Source of the DNA: Furcasterigmium furcatum
Lineage: Eukaryota; Ascomycota; Sordariomycetes; Glomerellales; Plectosphaerellaceae
Length of the DNA stretch: 64,000 nucleotides
NCBI GenBank assembly: GCA_001599815.1
Contig: BCIA01000008.1
Span: forward strand, 558,001 to 622,000
Direction: 5' to 3'
Both the position numbers and the translations under genes were made by a program. Under the pieces are notes generated by a model, which was given only the letters and a program-made list of their open reading frames with translations, was not told the origin of the DNA and did no database searches. Below, piece by piece: positions 30,841 through 41,429 of this stretch. The first letter of the stretch is position 1; every line of letters begins with the position of its first letter.

Positions 30841-32058
30841 CATCGCTAGGCTCTAGAGACTCACTCTTTATCCTTGATTGGGTTATGTCGAAGGACTAGA
30901 ATGGAAAGTGTTCCGAGTAATTCCATATGCACCAGACAGCTACTTATGTGAATTAGGGCGAGATCTGCGGAATCGCCTTGTGGGATCAATCCAGCGCTCA
31001 CGCGACGAGCATGCTACTTGTAGGCCAAGGCAAGCTTCCGTGATACTTGTACGTACGCTTACTTGATCGTCTACGACTATCGCCAAAGCTCGGCAGCTAC
31101 TACAATACGCTCTGACTCGCATCAAAACGGGGTAGATTAAGTCCGAGGGTTGAAGCATAGGCCAGCCCACTGCTTCACGTGGACGAGGCCTTCGTCTCAA
31201 GACGAAATGGTTTCTCTATTGGGTAGAGGGTGGCCATAAGAATTAAAGAATCTTGTGTCCCGCCACCCCTAGCCGGAGCTGCTAGCTAACCTGCTGCCGT
31301 GGGCAAGCTTCCCTGATGAGAAGCCTCCCGCGTCCAGTCTCACAGGTCCCGCCTCACAAGGCTGCATACATGCATGCTCGGCATATCTTCTTGGCTCAAG
31401 AAGCTCGGGTCGATATTGTACTTTCAGAGGAACAGCCCATGTGTTCTGCAGAGATGCAAGACACCATCGAGGCGGTGTGTGAGTGATCTCGGCTCCTGGA
31501 CTTGCTTCTGCAGGCCCGCCACCACCGCGAGTAAGGAGGACTCCGAGGGGCTCGACCGTCTTCAGCCGCGCGAAGTATCGAATTTTAGAGCCGAATGCCG
31601 GAAAACCCCTGCCTGCACCGCGCTAGCGCTGCACCCCGTGTCAGCTGGAAGCCACGCATGGGCCCTGGAGGAAGCTATTCACGCGCCGCAAATTCAGCTC
31701 ACGCAGTGCGCCGGCATTAGTCGACAGGTCAGCTAGCCACGCCTGCACACTGCAGAGACTAAGCCAAGCCTCTACCGTAACTGGGCCTCTGGAAGCTCAG
31801 ACAGACGGTGTAGTGAATGTCGGCGTCGGGGCTGGGGTTTCACGAGGAGGAACGGGAGCCATAGACAGGGGATGGCGCGCCGCGCTGCTTGGCCAGAATG
31901 CTTGTCCAAACCAGGTCCAAGGCAATCCTGGCGCCAAGTTATATAGGCAGTATCCACGAGCTGGTCCAGGCCATCCGCGAAGCATCACCGATTGCCCATC
32001 CCGCTGACAACCCCTCGATCCTGCGTCCTTGTTGTTGCATAGTATACACCCAGCAATC

Positions 32059-35000
32059 ATGAGCGACCATCTTGAGCCGAACGGCAGCGTGCCTCTTGAG
32101 GAGGTCAACAGCGCCGCCAACGCCAATGGCTTCGATCGTTCCCCCAACATTCTCCCCGAGGACGAAGCGAACCGAAAGTTCTGCAAGGATGTCTTCGTCT
32201 TCTCCAACCAGAAGGCCGCTGTGCAGGATGCCAAACAGCACGCAGACAGGCAGGGCAAGGCTCTCAGCGCCGTGATAACCCTGACCAGTAAGCTCTGGAC
32301 GCGCGGGACCCAGGGGATCAAGTACGGCTGGGCGCCCGACAACGGCGGCACGGACATCCAGCGCCAGAAGGTAAGAGTGTCGATCCAGGAGTGGGAGCGG
32401 TACGGAGAGATACACTTCTATGAGGTGAGCCCGGACACTGGGAACCCTGGCGAGATACCCGATATCGTTGTCGGGTTCGATCCCGCCCCGTCCCAGGGTT
32501 CCTGGAGCTTGGTCGGCACAGACAGCGCCGTCCACGCCGGGAGAGGCGAGGCGACGATGAACCTCGGCTGGCTCGACCCGAATAGCACCTCCATCAGTGA
32601 TGGTGAGAGAGCAGTCATCCTGCACGAGGTAAGATGGCACAAAAATGGCCCTCAGTGGGGATTCCTACTAACACGAGGAAACCAGTTCGGCCACGTCCTG
32701 GGCATGCTCCACGAGCACCAAAGTCCCGCTGGTGGCGGCGTCAGGCTGGACTACGAGGCCGCGGCCGTCAAGTTCTACGGCGATTCTCAGGGGTGGAGTG
32801 AGGAGGACGTCAGGAAGCAGGTGTTAGTGCCCCATGACTAGCATCGTATCCCTCATGGCTAGTCTCTGACGCGTACTAGAATCGAGACGTACAACCTCAA
32901 AGATGTCAGTTCCTTCTCGCAGGTCGACCGGTTGAGCATCATGCAATACCCGATGCCCGCCCGTGTGACAGGCCTCCCGTATGACATCGACTACAACTAC
33001 CACATCTCCGACATGGACAGGGCTTACATGGCCATCATGTACCCACGGGCGATCCCGCACGAATCTGCCCCTGAATGGACCCTGGAGAATGCCCTGACCA
33101 AAGTTGGCATCGCGCGCGAGGACCCTGTTGCCGCCCAGAAGATTCGGGATCTAGCGACAGTCACGCGCCCGGACGGTACCATCGACCCCTTTCAGATCCG
33201 GAACCTATTCTCCAACTGGGCTGCCAAGGCGCACGCCCCTGCAACTCCCCCGTTGCATACCCCTGAGCCGCCTGCGACCTCCCGCGTCATCAAGGCATTC
33301 CCCCATAACATGTGTGGTGGTGTCAACTTTTCACGCCGAGCGAAAGGGGCCAAACCGCTTCCCAATGGCGCGGCCCACGCGGTCATGAGTCCGGAGGTAA
33401 TCGCAGAGAGGTACAGCTTCACTGCTGAGGATCATCATCAGGACTACGTCCGCACCATCACGTTTAGGGTCGTGTCATGTCCGAGGTCCGCCAAACAGGC
33501 CAAGACCATCATCGCACCGACTTTGTACCAGTTGTCCCTACTCGAACGGGCCATGAAAGGATGGTCTGCGCTCGCCGCCGTTGACTTCGTCCCCGCCAAG
33601 GAAGATAAAGAGGCCGACATGACCATCGTATTCCAGAAATACCACTGGGCTCAGGACACCGTGATCACCATCGAAGATGACTTGAACGTCAGCTACACCA
33701 GGCGCGACAGTGACGTCCCGTCATATGTCGAGTACGACGAAGAACTCGCCAAGAACATGGCCAAAGAGGTCCAAGATGACCGCGAAGACATGATCGAATC
33801 GACCGGGTGGCCGCTGATCCGCCATAACGTCTGCTTCCGCGGCATCGTAGAGACGGAGGAAGATGGCGAGAAGGCGTCTCACTTGGTGTACCAGACCGGT
33901 GACAGGAAGGACCAGGTTAAGGTGGGCGAGATGAACCTCAGGACTATCAAGCATGAGGTGAGTACTCTTCAGAGTCCCCGAAAAAGAGGCCCCCGCTGAG
34001 TGAAATAGATCGGCCACTACCTCGGACTCAAGCACGAGGAAGACGGCGTCTACGGCTACGCCCTCTTCAATGAGACTCTGGTGAGTGCTTGAAACAAGCC
34101 CCTGGCGACATGCCGTTCTGACATTCAGTCGATAGAAATGGACAGCATACAAGGAGGCCAAAAGTTTCATTTCGACCAAGTTTGACGTCGGGTCTATTAT
34201 GGACACGCTACGCTTGTATGAACCTCCTCCTCACCACCGGATGGCTGCGAGCTGACCATTGTTACAGGCCAGATAATCTCGCTGAACTCAAGAAGGAGTA
34301 TGGCGAGAATGACCATCGCGCTCTCCTCCGAACTGTCTTCGACTTTAGCAGCTTCGATAAGGCGAACATTGCCCTGCTCCACCCCGGCCGAGGCCTTGAC
34401 AGGGACAAGATCTACACCTGCGCCAAGGCCCTGCAACTAGACCAAGCCGACAAGTACGCCATCGAGAGACTCATGAAGCTGGCGGCTGAGTACGACTGGA
34501 CCAACTTCCGAGCCGAGTTTCTGAAGACTCTGAAGCTGCAGGAGGGTGTCTGGGCGGACGTCACGACGAAGATGAACGCGGAAATCCAGGAATACGCAAA
34601 GAAGAACAAGAACTCCATCCTAGTCGAGCCCGGCTATCTCAACAGCGTCGCGCCACCACCGCCGATCTTCCATGCCCCGGAGGCGCCGTCTCAGGGGGGC
34701 GCACCCAAGATCGAGCCACCGCCGCTCCTCGCGACGCTCTACAAGAAGCTGAGCCAGACCGTCGGCCCCAACGGCGGTCAGATCCTCACCCTGCAGTTCC
34801 CAACGCGATACCTGGCCAGGGAGGAGTTCCAGTACGAGCTGAGCGGCATCTACTCCAACTTTGTCAAGCCCGTCGTCGTCTCCGAGGCCGAGTTCCGTCT
34901 GACCGACGCGCTCTACGACCCGGCCCCCATTGTGGGCGCCTCCAACGGCAAGTCCCTCAGCACCATCTACAACCAGGTCATCAACAACTTTGTGCCAAAA

Positions 35001-37392
35001 TACGACGAGGCCGACAAAGCGGCGAGGATGGAGCGCGAGAAGATCCGCGCTTGGCTGCTTACCGAGGTGGGCGACAGCTACTATAAGTTCGACTACAACA
35101 CGGCCGGGGGTGGGCTGGGCGACAACAGCAAAATCCTGGAGAGGCTCAACTCGACGCTGCCCCAGAACAACAACATGGTGCGGAAGATGAGCCGGATGGA
35201 GTTCTCCAGCCAGCTGACGCAGGGTGGGTGCCCGTTTCCCGGGGTGATATATGTGAGCGGTGCTAACAACGAAACAGAGTACTTTGAAGCCCAGAAGAAG
35301 TGGGAGCTCGAGAGGGATGAAATGATCGCCAAGGCCATCGAGAGCAAAGACCCGGTCGAGTTGGCCAAGGCGACCCGGAAGCTGGTCCACATCTCGCAGT
35401 CCGAGCAGGGAAAGCTGGCCATGAAGAACGCAGACGCCGTCGTCCGTGGCTATTCGCACATCGTCCGCGAGGCCCTCGGTCACCTAGACGTCGCCACCCC
35501 TGCCGAGATCCTCCAGGATGCCAAAGACGCCTTCAGGACCAGCGCGGTGTCGTCCCTCTACGGAGCGAGCAGGGTGTACCCTGTGCTGATGAGCCCCGTG
35601 GACTGGGCAGCGGCTCTCGATACCGGTTTCGCGCCGGAGGACCTTGCCGAGAACCCTGACATGCTCATCATGGCCATCAAGACCAAGGCCAGCGCCGTAG
35701 ACATACAAAAGGCACAGCTCTCTCTGCTGCAGAGCAGCGTCAGCGGTGATCCCGAGGCCCTCAAGGCCGAGGTCGAGAAGAAGGCCAACGAGCTCAACCA
35801 GGCCGAGTCCGCCCTACAGGGCCAATGGGGCGAGTCGACGCTCCAGCTCGCCAAGATTGTCATCGCGGTCGCGAGCAAGGACGACAAGGGCGGCGGCGAG
35901 ATCAAGGACCAAGGCGTGCTCGCCGAGGTCGCGGGGGCCAAGAAGACTGAGGACGACGCCCGTGAGGACCTTGACAAGGACGTCAAGAAGATCGACCCGA
36001 ACAAGACGGCCGAGGACGTCATCAAGCAGATGAAGGGAGTGGGCGACGCGCAGCGCAATCTACAACGCGCCACGAGCGCCTGGAACTCGACCAAGGCGGC
36101 GCTCGCGCGTGCCGAGTCCACCGAGACGAAGGCGCAACAGGCCCTGCTGGAGAGCAGCATCGCGTCCCTGACGGCGGAGCTGGTTGATCTCAACGCCCGC
36201 CTGACCATTTCCAGGGCCTCGCGGGAGAAGTCCTTGGCGCTCGCGCGTAAGAAGACCATCGAGGTGGACGATCTGGCCGCCAACAAGCCGACGTCCATAG
36301 GCGGCGGTTCCAGATGGCAGGAGATCAACATCACGCATAGCCAGGAGTACACGGAGGAGACGACGGACGTCAAGTCGGCCGCGTCCTCCGAGTCCTGGAG
36401 CGTCAACTTCTGGATCGCGAGCGGCGGCGGCTCATCCGAGACAAGCAGCTCCTCATTCGATGCTTCCAACAACGCCCGCAAGGTCTCCGTCGAGATCTCG
36501 ATGAAGGTGACGGTGGTGACCGTTGACAGGTCCTCCTGGTTCCAGGTACGATTCCCCTTGAAACACGTTGCCGTGCGTGAAGCTGACGTCGACCCGACAG
36601 CCTCAACTGTTCGAGAACTCCAACGGGTACATGAAGAACACCGCAAGCATGAAGTTTGCCAACTGGGCAGCGGGCACCAACGCCGAGACCCTCGCCGACG
36701 GGTTCCGCAGTACCGACCAGCCCACGAAGCTGGCCACCGGTCTGCTCCCCTGCTACCCGGTCGGCTACATCCTATGCAAGGACGTGTTGATCAAGGTATC
36801 CGGCATGGCCCTCGCCACATCGACGTCCAAGACTCACCTGCTCGAGAAGAGCCAGTCAAGCGGTGGCTTCCTATTCTTCAGTTACAGCCGCGCCTCGGAG
36901 AGCCAGCACGACACGTCCCGCGCAACCTTCCAGACCGCAAGCGACGGCATCATCATCCGCATCCCTGGCCCACAGATCCTCGGCTACGTCCAGCAGCTTG
37001 TGCCTGCGGATGAGTCGATCCCCTACGACCCCGCGCAGTCGCTGGGCAAGGAGTTCTACTTGCCCCCTGGCAGCGGCGCCACGGAAACCCCTGGAGGGTC
37101 CCATTCAGTGCGGCCGGCTCCGGCGTCGGCTCCGAAGCCAGAAGATCCTGTGGCGCATTTCATCATGGATTTCGGCAAGGACGAGAAGGACGTGAAGAAT
37201 GGAGGTGTTCCGCCGAGTAAGTCTCACGGCGTTGCGCCTCCAGGGAGTGCGGCACCCCCGGCGGGAGGTGGCGACGGAGGCGACGAGGCCGAGGATGCAG
37301 TGACTCGCCAGGCGAGGCAGCTGGTGAATGCGATTCTCCAGGATACAAAGCTGGCTGATGCGGTCCGGGCGAGCCTGGCCAAGCTGGGGTAG
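32059..37392 (+). CDS. Giant protein with two tandem metzincin-type zinc metalloprotease cores and an unknown C-terminal half
   Basis: Eight exons, 32059-32628, 32686-32822, 32880-33957, 34009-34080, 34136-34215, 34268-35223, 35278-36545 and 36601-37392, total 1651 codons (1650 residues). The first zinc site is H189-E-F-G-H193-x2-G-x2-H199-E-H with Met-turn SIMQYP (M257). The second is H594-E-I-G-H598-x2-G-x2-H604-E with Met-turn GSIM (M641). This HExxHxxGxxH plus Met-turn pattern defines metzincins (astacin/matrixin-like). In both copies an intron falls exactly after the HE codons in phase 0, showing internal duplication. No signal peptide or prodomain is seen. Residues about 650-1120 are helical, about 1120-1295 a coiled coil, about 1300-1540 strand-rich with WSVNFWIASGGGSS and VGYILCKDVLIKV, and the tail is Pro/Gly-rich. 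Substrate is unknown. Confidence 0.85.
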
Positions 37393-37888
37393 AAAGCAGG
37401 TTCGGATGAGGGATGGCCAGCAAAGAAGACCGCCCATGCTTCCCTATCATCGTTTTGCTAAGTCAGTAAGATGGCTTGATTGGGAATGACGCTAGACTCC
37501 CGTGGCCAATGACGACGTTCTGTCCGCGTATATGCAGGTGTTGGCTGTCAGTGTTACTCAGGAACCAAGAGTTGACGTTGCAATGCATCATCTTCACCCA
37601 AACCGAAAGAAATAATAGGACACCAGAGAGCGAATTCTCGGGAGATGGACGCTGAGTAATCACTAGTTTCCCCCTCGGCTTGGTGTATGAGAATCCAATA
37701 CTCGTACACACAGGTGTGCATACGCGCAACTCCGCCTAATACTGCCAGTTGGAAAGTTCGCCACCGAACGAATATTCATGCCTTAAGAGACCGATGTCCC
37801 AGTAGAATTTCTCGTAGCTTATAATTTACTAAATTGGAACTTCCCTTCGCCAATATCACCCAGGCCATCAAATCCCACAAGCGCAGCA
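37393..37888. other. Intergenic region
   Basis: Between the metzincin gene and the P450 gene, both on the plus strand. An AT-richer stretch (CTTATAATTTACTAAATTGG) about 70 bp before the P450 start may be its core promoter. Nothing else was noticed. Confidence 0.45.
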
Positions 37889-39760
37889 ATGTCCATCAAG
37901 CAAGTCTGGGATGGCAAGGGCATCCCACAACTGAGACACCCTTCGCTCCTTTTCTTGTTGGCTCTTGGCTTGCTCGGCTTACTCTACGTCATTCATCGTG
38001 TCTTCCTTCTCCCCAGACCAATCCGAGGCATACCATATAATGCAAAAGCGGCCTCGAGTATTTTCGGGGACATCCCCGAGTTCCTGGCATCGCCAAGTCC
38101 GTGGGAGTGGTGGGCAAAGCAAGGCCCCAGGCACCAGTCGGCCATCGCCCAGGTCTTTGTGCGGCCCTTCGGTCGGCCCTGGGTGATCGTCTCCGATCCT
38201 TGGGAAGCCGTTGATATTAGCCTCCGAAGAACCAAAGAATTCGACAATAGCGACATGAACTATGCACTTTTCGAAGGTGTCATTCCTGGCCATCAGATCA
38301 CTCTGAAGAGCTCGAATCCTCTCTTTAAAACTAACAGGGAGCTGGTCAAAGACCTGATGTCGCCGTCCTTTCTTCATGAGGTACGTAGCACCTCGCGTGA
38401 GGAGGGCCATGAGACTAATGGGTTATTGCAGGTCACAGCTCCAGAAATATATGCCAAGATTTTGATGCTTCTAGATTTGTGGCATGGAAAGATCGACCTC
38501 GCAAAAGGACGGCCATTCCAAGTAGCCGAGGATATCAGCCACTCTGCTCTGGACATCATTCTCGCTACCTCCTTTGGCTTCGATGACGACACCTCCCAAG
38601 TGGCTAAGCAGATCAGGCACCTGAAGCCCTTGCAGGCATCCCTCAAGAATAACATGCCCGGAACTCTTGACAATGTCGAGTTCGAGTTCGAGCCGGTACC
38701 TCTGGATCATGATCTCTCTGCTTTCACCGTGTTGGGAGAAAGTATTGGGCAGATTGTCGGTTCACCGATCCCCAGGATCCATCATTTCTTGTACAGGAAC
38801 CTGTCATCCAAGATGAGAAGAGCGGCTGTTTCTCGTGACCGGGTCAGAAACAAGGAGATCGCCAAAAGTATGGAGCGCAAGAGTGCAGGTCAACCGCAGA
38901 AGTGCGCCCTCGACCATCTCCTGGCACGAGAGGAAGCTCTCGCGGCCAAGGAGGGCAGAGCGCCAAACTACCATTCCCGGGCCATCGAGACCGAGGTGAG
39001 TCTGAAACTCCCGTTACAATATTTAACTTATTCACATCATCCACAGCTGCTGGGATATCTCATCGCGGGCCACGACACGACATCTGCAGTCTTGCGTTGG
39101 GGCATGAAATATCTGACGGACACACGGGAGGCTCAGAACTCTCTTCGCGAGGCTCTACGCGCCGCCCATCCCAAGGCCAGAGAGGAGGGTCGACTCCCTG
39201 CCCTCGACGAAATTCTCAAGGCGCAGATTCCATACGTCGACGCCGTCATCGAAGAGATGATGCGCCTGAGCTGGGTAGCCCCCCTTCGCTCCCGCCAAGC
39301 CATCGTTGATACCCAGATCCTGGGCGTTCCTATCCCTAAGGGCACCATGGTTGTGGCTCCGAGCAACGGCCCTGGCTACATGATGCCCCCCGTCCCGGTG
39401 GACGAGACCAAGCGCTCCAAGACCGGACAGGATTACAGGCGCAAGGTTGGCAGTTTTGGCGACCACGAGCTGGGGGCAATGATGCCGGAACGATGGCTGA
39501 AGAAGACCAAGAATGAGATGGGAGAGGAGATCGTCGTCTTCGATGCCAATGCCGGCCCTGCGATGGGCTTCGGCAACGGGCCGAGGGGTTGCTTCGGCAG
39601 GCGGATGGCCATCATCCAGATCAAGGTCTTCTTGACTCTTGTCATGTGGTCATTCGACCTTTTGCCGCTGGCGCCGGAGATGTCAGGGTACGAGGCATCT
39701 TTTGCCCTAGCCAGGATTCCGAGTTACGTGTTTTTGAAGCTGCAGAAGATCGAGTTCTGA
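37889..39760 (+). CDS. Cytochrome P450 monooxygenase
   Basis: Three exons, 37889-38380, 38432-38995 and 39047-39760, encode 589 residues. Both introns are 51 nt, contain no stop and keep frame, but have good splice signals (GTACGT...TTGCAG with a GACTAATG branch; GTGAGT...CCACAG). An N-terminal membrane anchor lies near residues 20-43 (LLFLLALGLLGLLYVIHRVF). The oxygen-binding I helix is AGHDTT (359-364), the K-helix ExxR is EEMMR (422-425) and the heme loop is FGNGPRGCFGRR with the thiolate at C534. It is an ER-anchored monooxygenase needing a P450 reductase. The subfamily and substrate are not assigned. No other biosynthetic gene sits beside it. Confidence 0.92.
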   Translation: MSIKQVWDGKGIPQLRHPSLLFLLALGLLGLLYVIHRVFLLPRPIRGIPYNAKAASSIFGDIPEFLASPSPWEWWAKQGPRHQSAIAQVFVRPFGRPWVIVSDPWEAVDISLRRTKEFDNSDMNYALFEGVIPGHQITLKSSNPLFKTNRELVKDLMSPSFLHEVRSTSREEGHETNGLLQVTAPEIYAKILMLLDLWHGKIDLAKGRPFQVAEDISHSALDIILATSFGFDDDTSQVAKQIRHLKPLQASLKNNMPGTLDNVEFEFEPVPLDHDLSAFTVLGESIGQIVGSPIPRIHHFLYRNLSSKMRRAAVSRDRVRNKEIAKSMERKSAGQPQKCALDHLLAREEALAAKEGRAPNYHSRAIETEVSLKLPLQYLTYSHHPQLLGYLIAGHDTTSAVLRWGMKYLTDTREAQNSLREALRAAHPKAREEGRLPALDEILKAQIPYVDAVIEEMMRLSWVAPLRSRQAIVDTQILGVPIPKGTMVVAPSNGPGYMMPPVPVDETKRSKTGQDYRRKVGSFGDHELGAMMPERWLKKTKNEMGEEIVVFDANAGPAMGFGNGPRGCFGRRMAIIQIKVFLTLVMWSFDLLPLAPEMSGYEASFALARIPSYVFLKLQKIEF

Positions 39761-40049
39761 GGATCTGAAATGCCACACCGGCTAGCATACTTGAGACTGA
39801 GCCTTAGGAAATCGAGATGGCTTCTCTTTTAGTGTAAGAAAATCGAGACCACTTCTCATTCAATGCAAGGAAATCAAGATGGCTCGTCTTTTGATGGAAG
39901 AGAATCGAGAGGGCCTCTGACTGAACCAGAGGTGATTTGCAGGACCGCCAAATCGACTGCCAGTAGTTCTGATTCACACCTATCTGGACGCCAACACAGC
40001 TGGACCGGCCACGTATTCTATGACCCTCGTGGCAGAACCACTCCCACTT
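39761..40049. other. Short convergent intergenic region filled by a repeat element
   Basis: Between the stop codons of the P450 and rhodopsin-like genes. It is almost entirely occupied by the tandem repeats and dispersed element described next. Confidence 0.6.
39808..40034 (+). repeat. Composite dispersed element, copy 1 (partner at 60114-60246)
   Basis: Four imperfect tandem units of about 31 bp start at 39808, 39838, 39870 and 39900, each opening with GAAATCGAGATGG or a close variant. At 39984-40034 follows a segment matching 60196-60246 (shared CTGGA, CAACACA, CTGGACCGGCCA, TGTGACCCTC or TATGACCCTC). Both loci have the same order and orientation. The element stops 15 bp before the stop codon of the minus-strand rhodopsin-like gene. 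Confidence 0.72.
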
Positions 40050-41429
40050 CTAATCCATGCTGGACGAACCACTGCCCTTCCTGTCGGCAGGCCCCATTGC
40101 CTTGAGCTCCATCGACCTCCCATCGATCGCCGGGCTGATGCGCTCGCTGTACACCCTCACCTCTTCGGTCTTCAGAACGCCGCCGGTCTGGACGGGGGAC
40201 GTCTTGGACCGGCTGATTTCTGGATCCCGCAGCGCTTCTTGGGACTCCTCCCAGCCCGCATTCGAGAGGATGATGACGGAGTTGCGGCCGTATTTGGCGT
40301 GGGGACCGAACCGCTTCGATCGCCGGGCATCCGTGCCCAGGTGCGATTGCCCTGATCGGGGCAGATTTGAGTTGACGCCTGATGGAGTTCCGGAGTATTT
40401 GTTTCGGCTCGACTTGAGCTCTCGGTAGAGCATTCGCCTGAGTCTAGTCAGTAACGTGCAATATGGGAGACTCCTGCAGCGGAGGAACTCACAGAATCGG
40501 TATCGAGATGGCCATGATCGAGGCTGCTGGTTCCGTCAAGGTCCAGATCGTAAGGTCGACTCGTTCGTAAGTAAAATCGGTGCTTGTCATATTGACGACT
40601 AACACTGCTTTCACAATGCCCGTCGCTCCAGCACTAGAGAGGAATTAGTCAAGGTGTTCAGGGGAGATGGCTTCAGGGGCCCTCACATGGCACCAAGACT
40701 CATTGCGATAGCAACTCCAAGTCTCTCACGGCGCAGCATTGACTTGCCCATGAGGATTTGCCAGGGCAGCAAGGCCAGGACGAAATCCAGAATGGCCGAG
40801 TAATCTGCAGGCTGTCAGTCCACGTACCAAGCATCCGTTCCTGGAATATCTTACACGCTGCGAATAACTGGAACTTGACAAGCTTCTTCGGGTCCCAGCA
40901 CGTCCCTGGGACGCTCTTGTCCCATACTCTCTGCAAGGGTGTGCATTTCGCGAAACCGAAGATCCAGACGAGGTTCATCGACACGTTGACGGTTACAATA
41001 ACAAAGATAAGGAAATATCGCATCCAAGCGCTGGTGGAAATGCGATACAGTGTAATGGCGAATGATGTTTTGCTTGTTGTCGTCGCTATGATGCCGAATG
41101 TCGCCACGAGAATCGTGTTGAGGTTGATGATCTTGAGGTTCTCATCACTGATCGTCCAGACGTGGCGCCCGAATCCGAGAGAGACGATGTAGGTATTGAT
41201 CGAGACGGCGATTGCCAAAGACACCTGGATGAAGACAAGTGTGAGACGAGTTGTCGAGTAGTCAGGTAGTAGCAAAACTCACCCATGCAATGATCAATAA
41301 ATGGTCATCCCACCACAGGCCTCTGCCTCGCCACAGCTTGCAGTATATCCTGAGAGCCAGCAAAATGGCTGCTGCAACTGTGAGTGACCAACAAGCAGCA
41401 ACGAGCCGCGTCCCTCCATCGCCAGACAT
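40050..41429 (-). CDS. Rhodopsin-like seven-helix integral membrane protein (PTH11-related)
   Basis: Five exons, 41429-41283, 41224-40855, 40804-40687, 40633-40493 and 40437-40050, total 388 codons (387 residues). Start ATG 41429 gives a short extracellular N-terminus. Signatures of the fungal rhodopsin domain (PF20684 type) are present: RIYCKLWRGRGLWWDDHLLI, TTSKTSFAITLYRI, WIFGFAKCTPLQRVWDKSVP with GTCWDP, YSAILDFVLALLPWQILM and a last helix region ending ASIMAISIPILR. The C-terminal 120 residues are polar and disordered. Such proteins are GPCR-like surface sensors of fungi, lacking the CFEM domain here. The ligand is unknown. Confidence 0.88.

Larger units (their letters stand above)
29938..32058. 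other. Gene-poor intergenic region with repeat copy and AT-rich island
   Basis: About 2.1 kb without a credible gene. It holds the dispersed repeat copy B at 30226-30328, a strongly AT-rich island at about 30745-30840, and near its right end a TATATA at 31940-31945, 114 bp upstream of the metzincin gene start. A 120-codon open frame at 31374-31736 has no domain-like features. Confidence 0.55.

Noticed and set aside
31374..31736. 120-codon open frame in the gene-poor region
   Set aside because: No domain-like pattern, start context or splice evidence.
34620..36646. Minus-strand frames of 287 and 362 codons within the metzincin gene
   Set aside because: They lie opposite verified coding exons and are artefacts of GC-rich third positions.
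37889..41429. P450 and rhodopsin-like gene as members of a secondary-metabolite cluster
   Set aside because: No polyketide synthase, peptide synthetase or terpene cyclase occurs in the window, and the two genes only share a repeat-filled 3' spacer.
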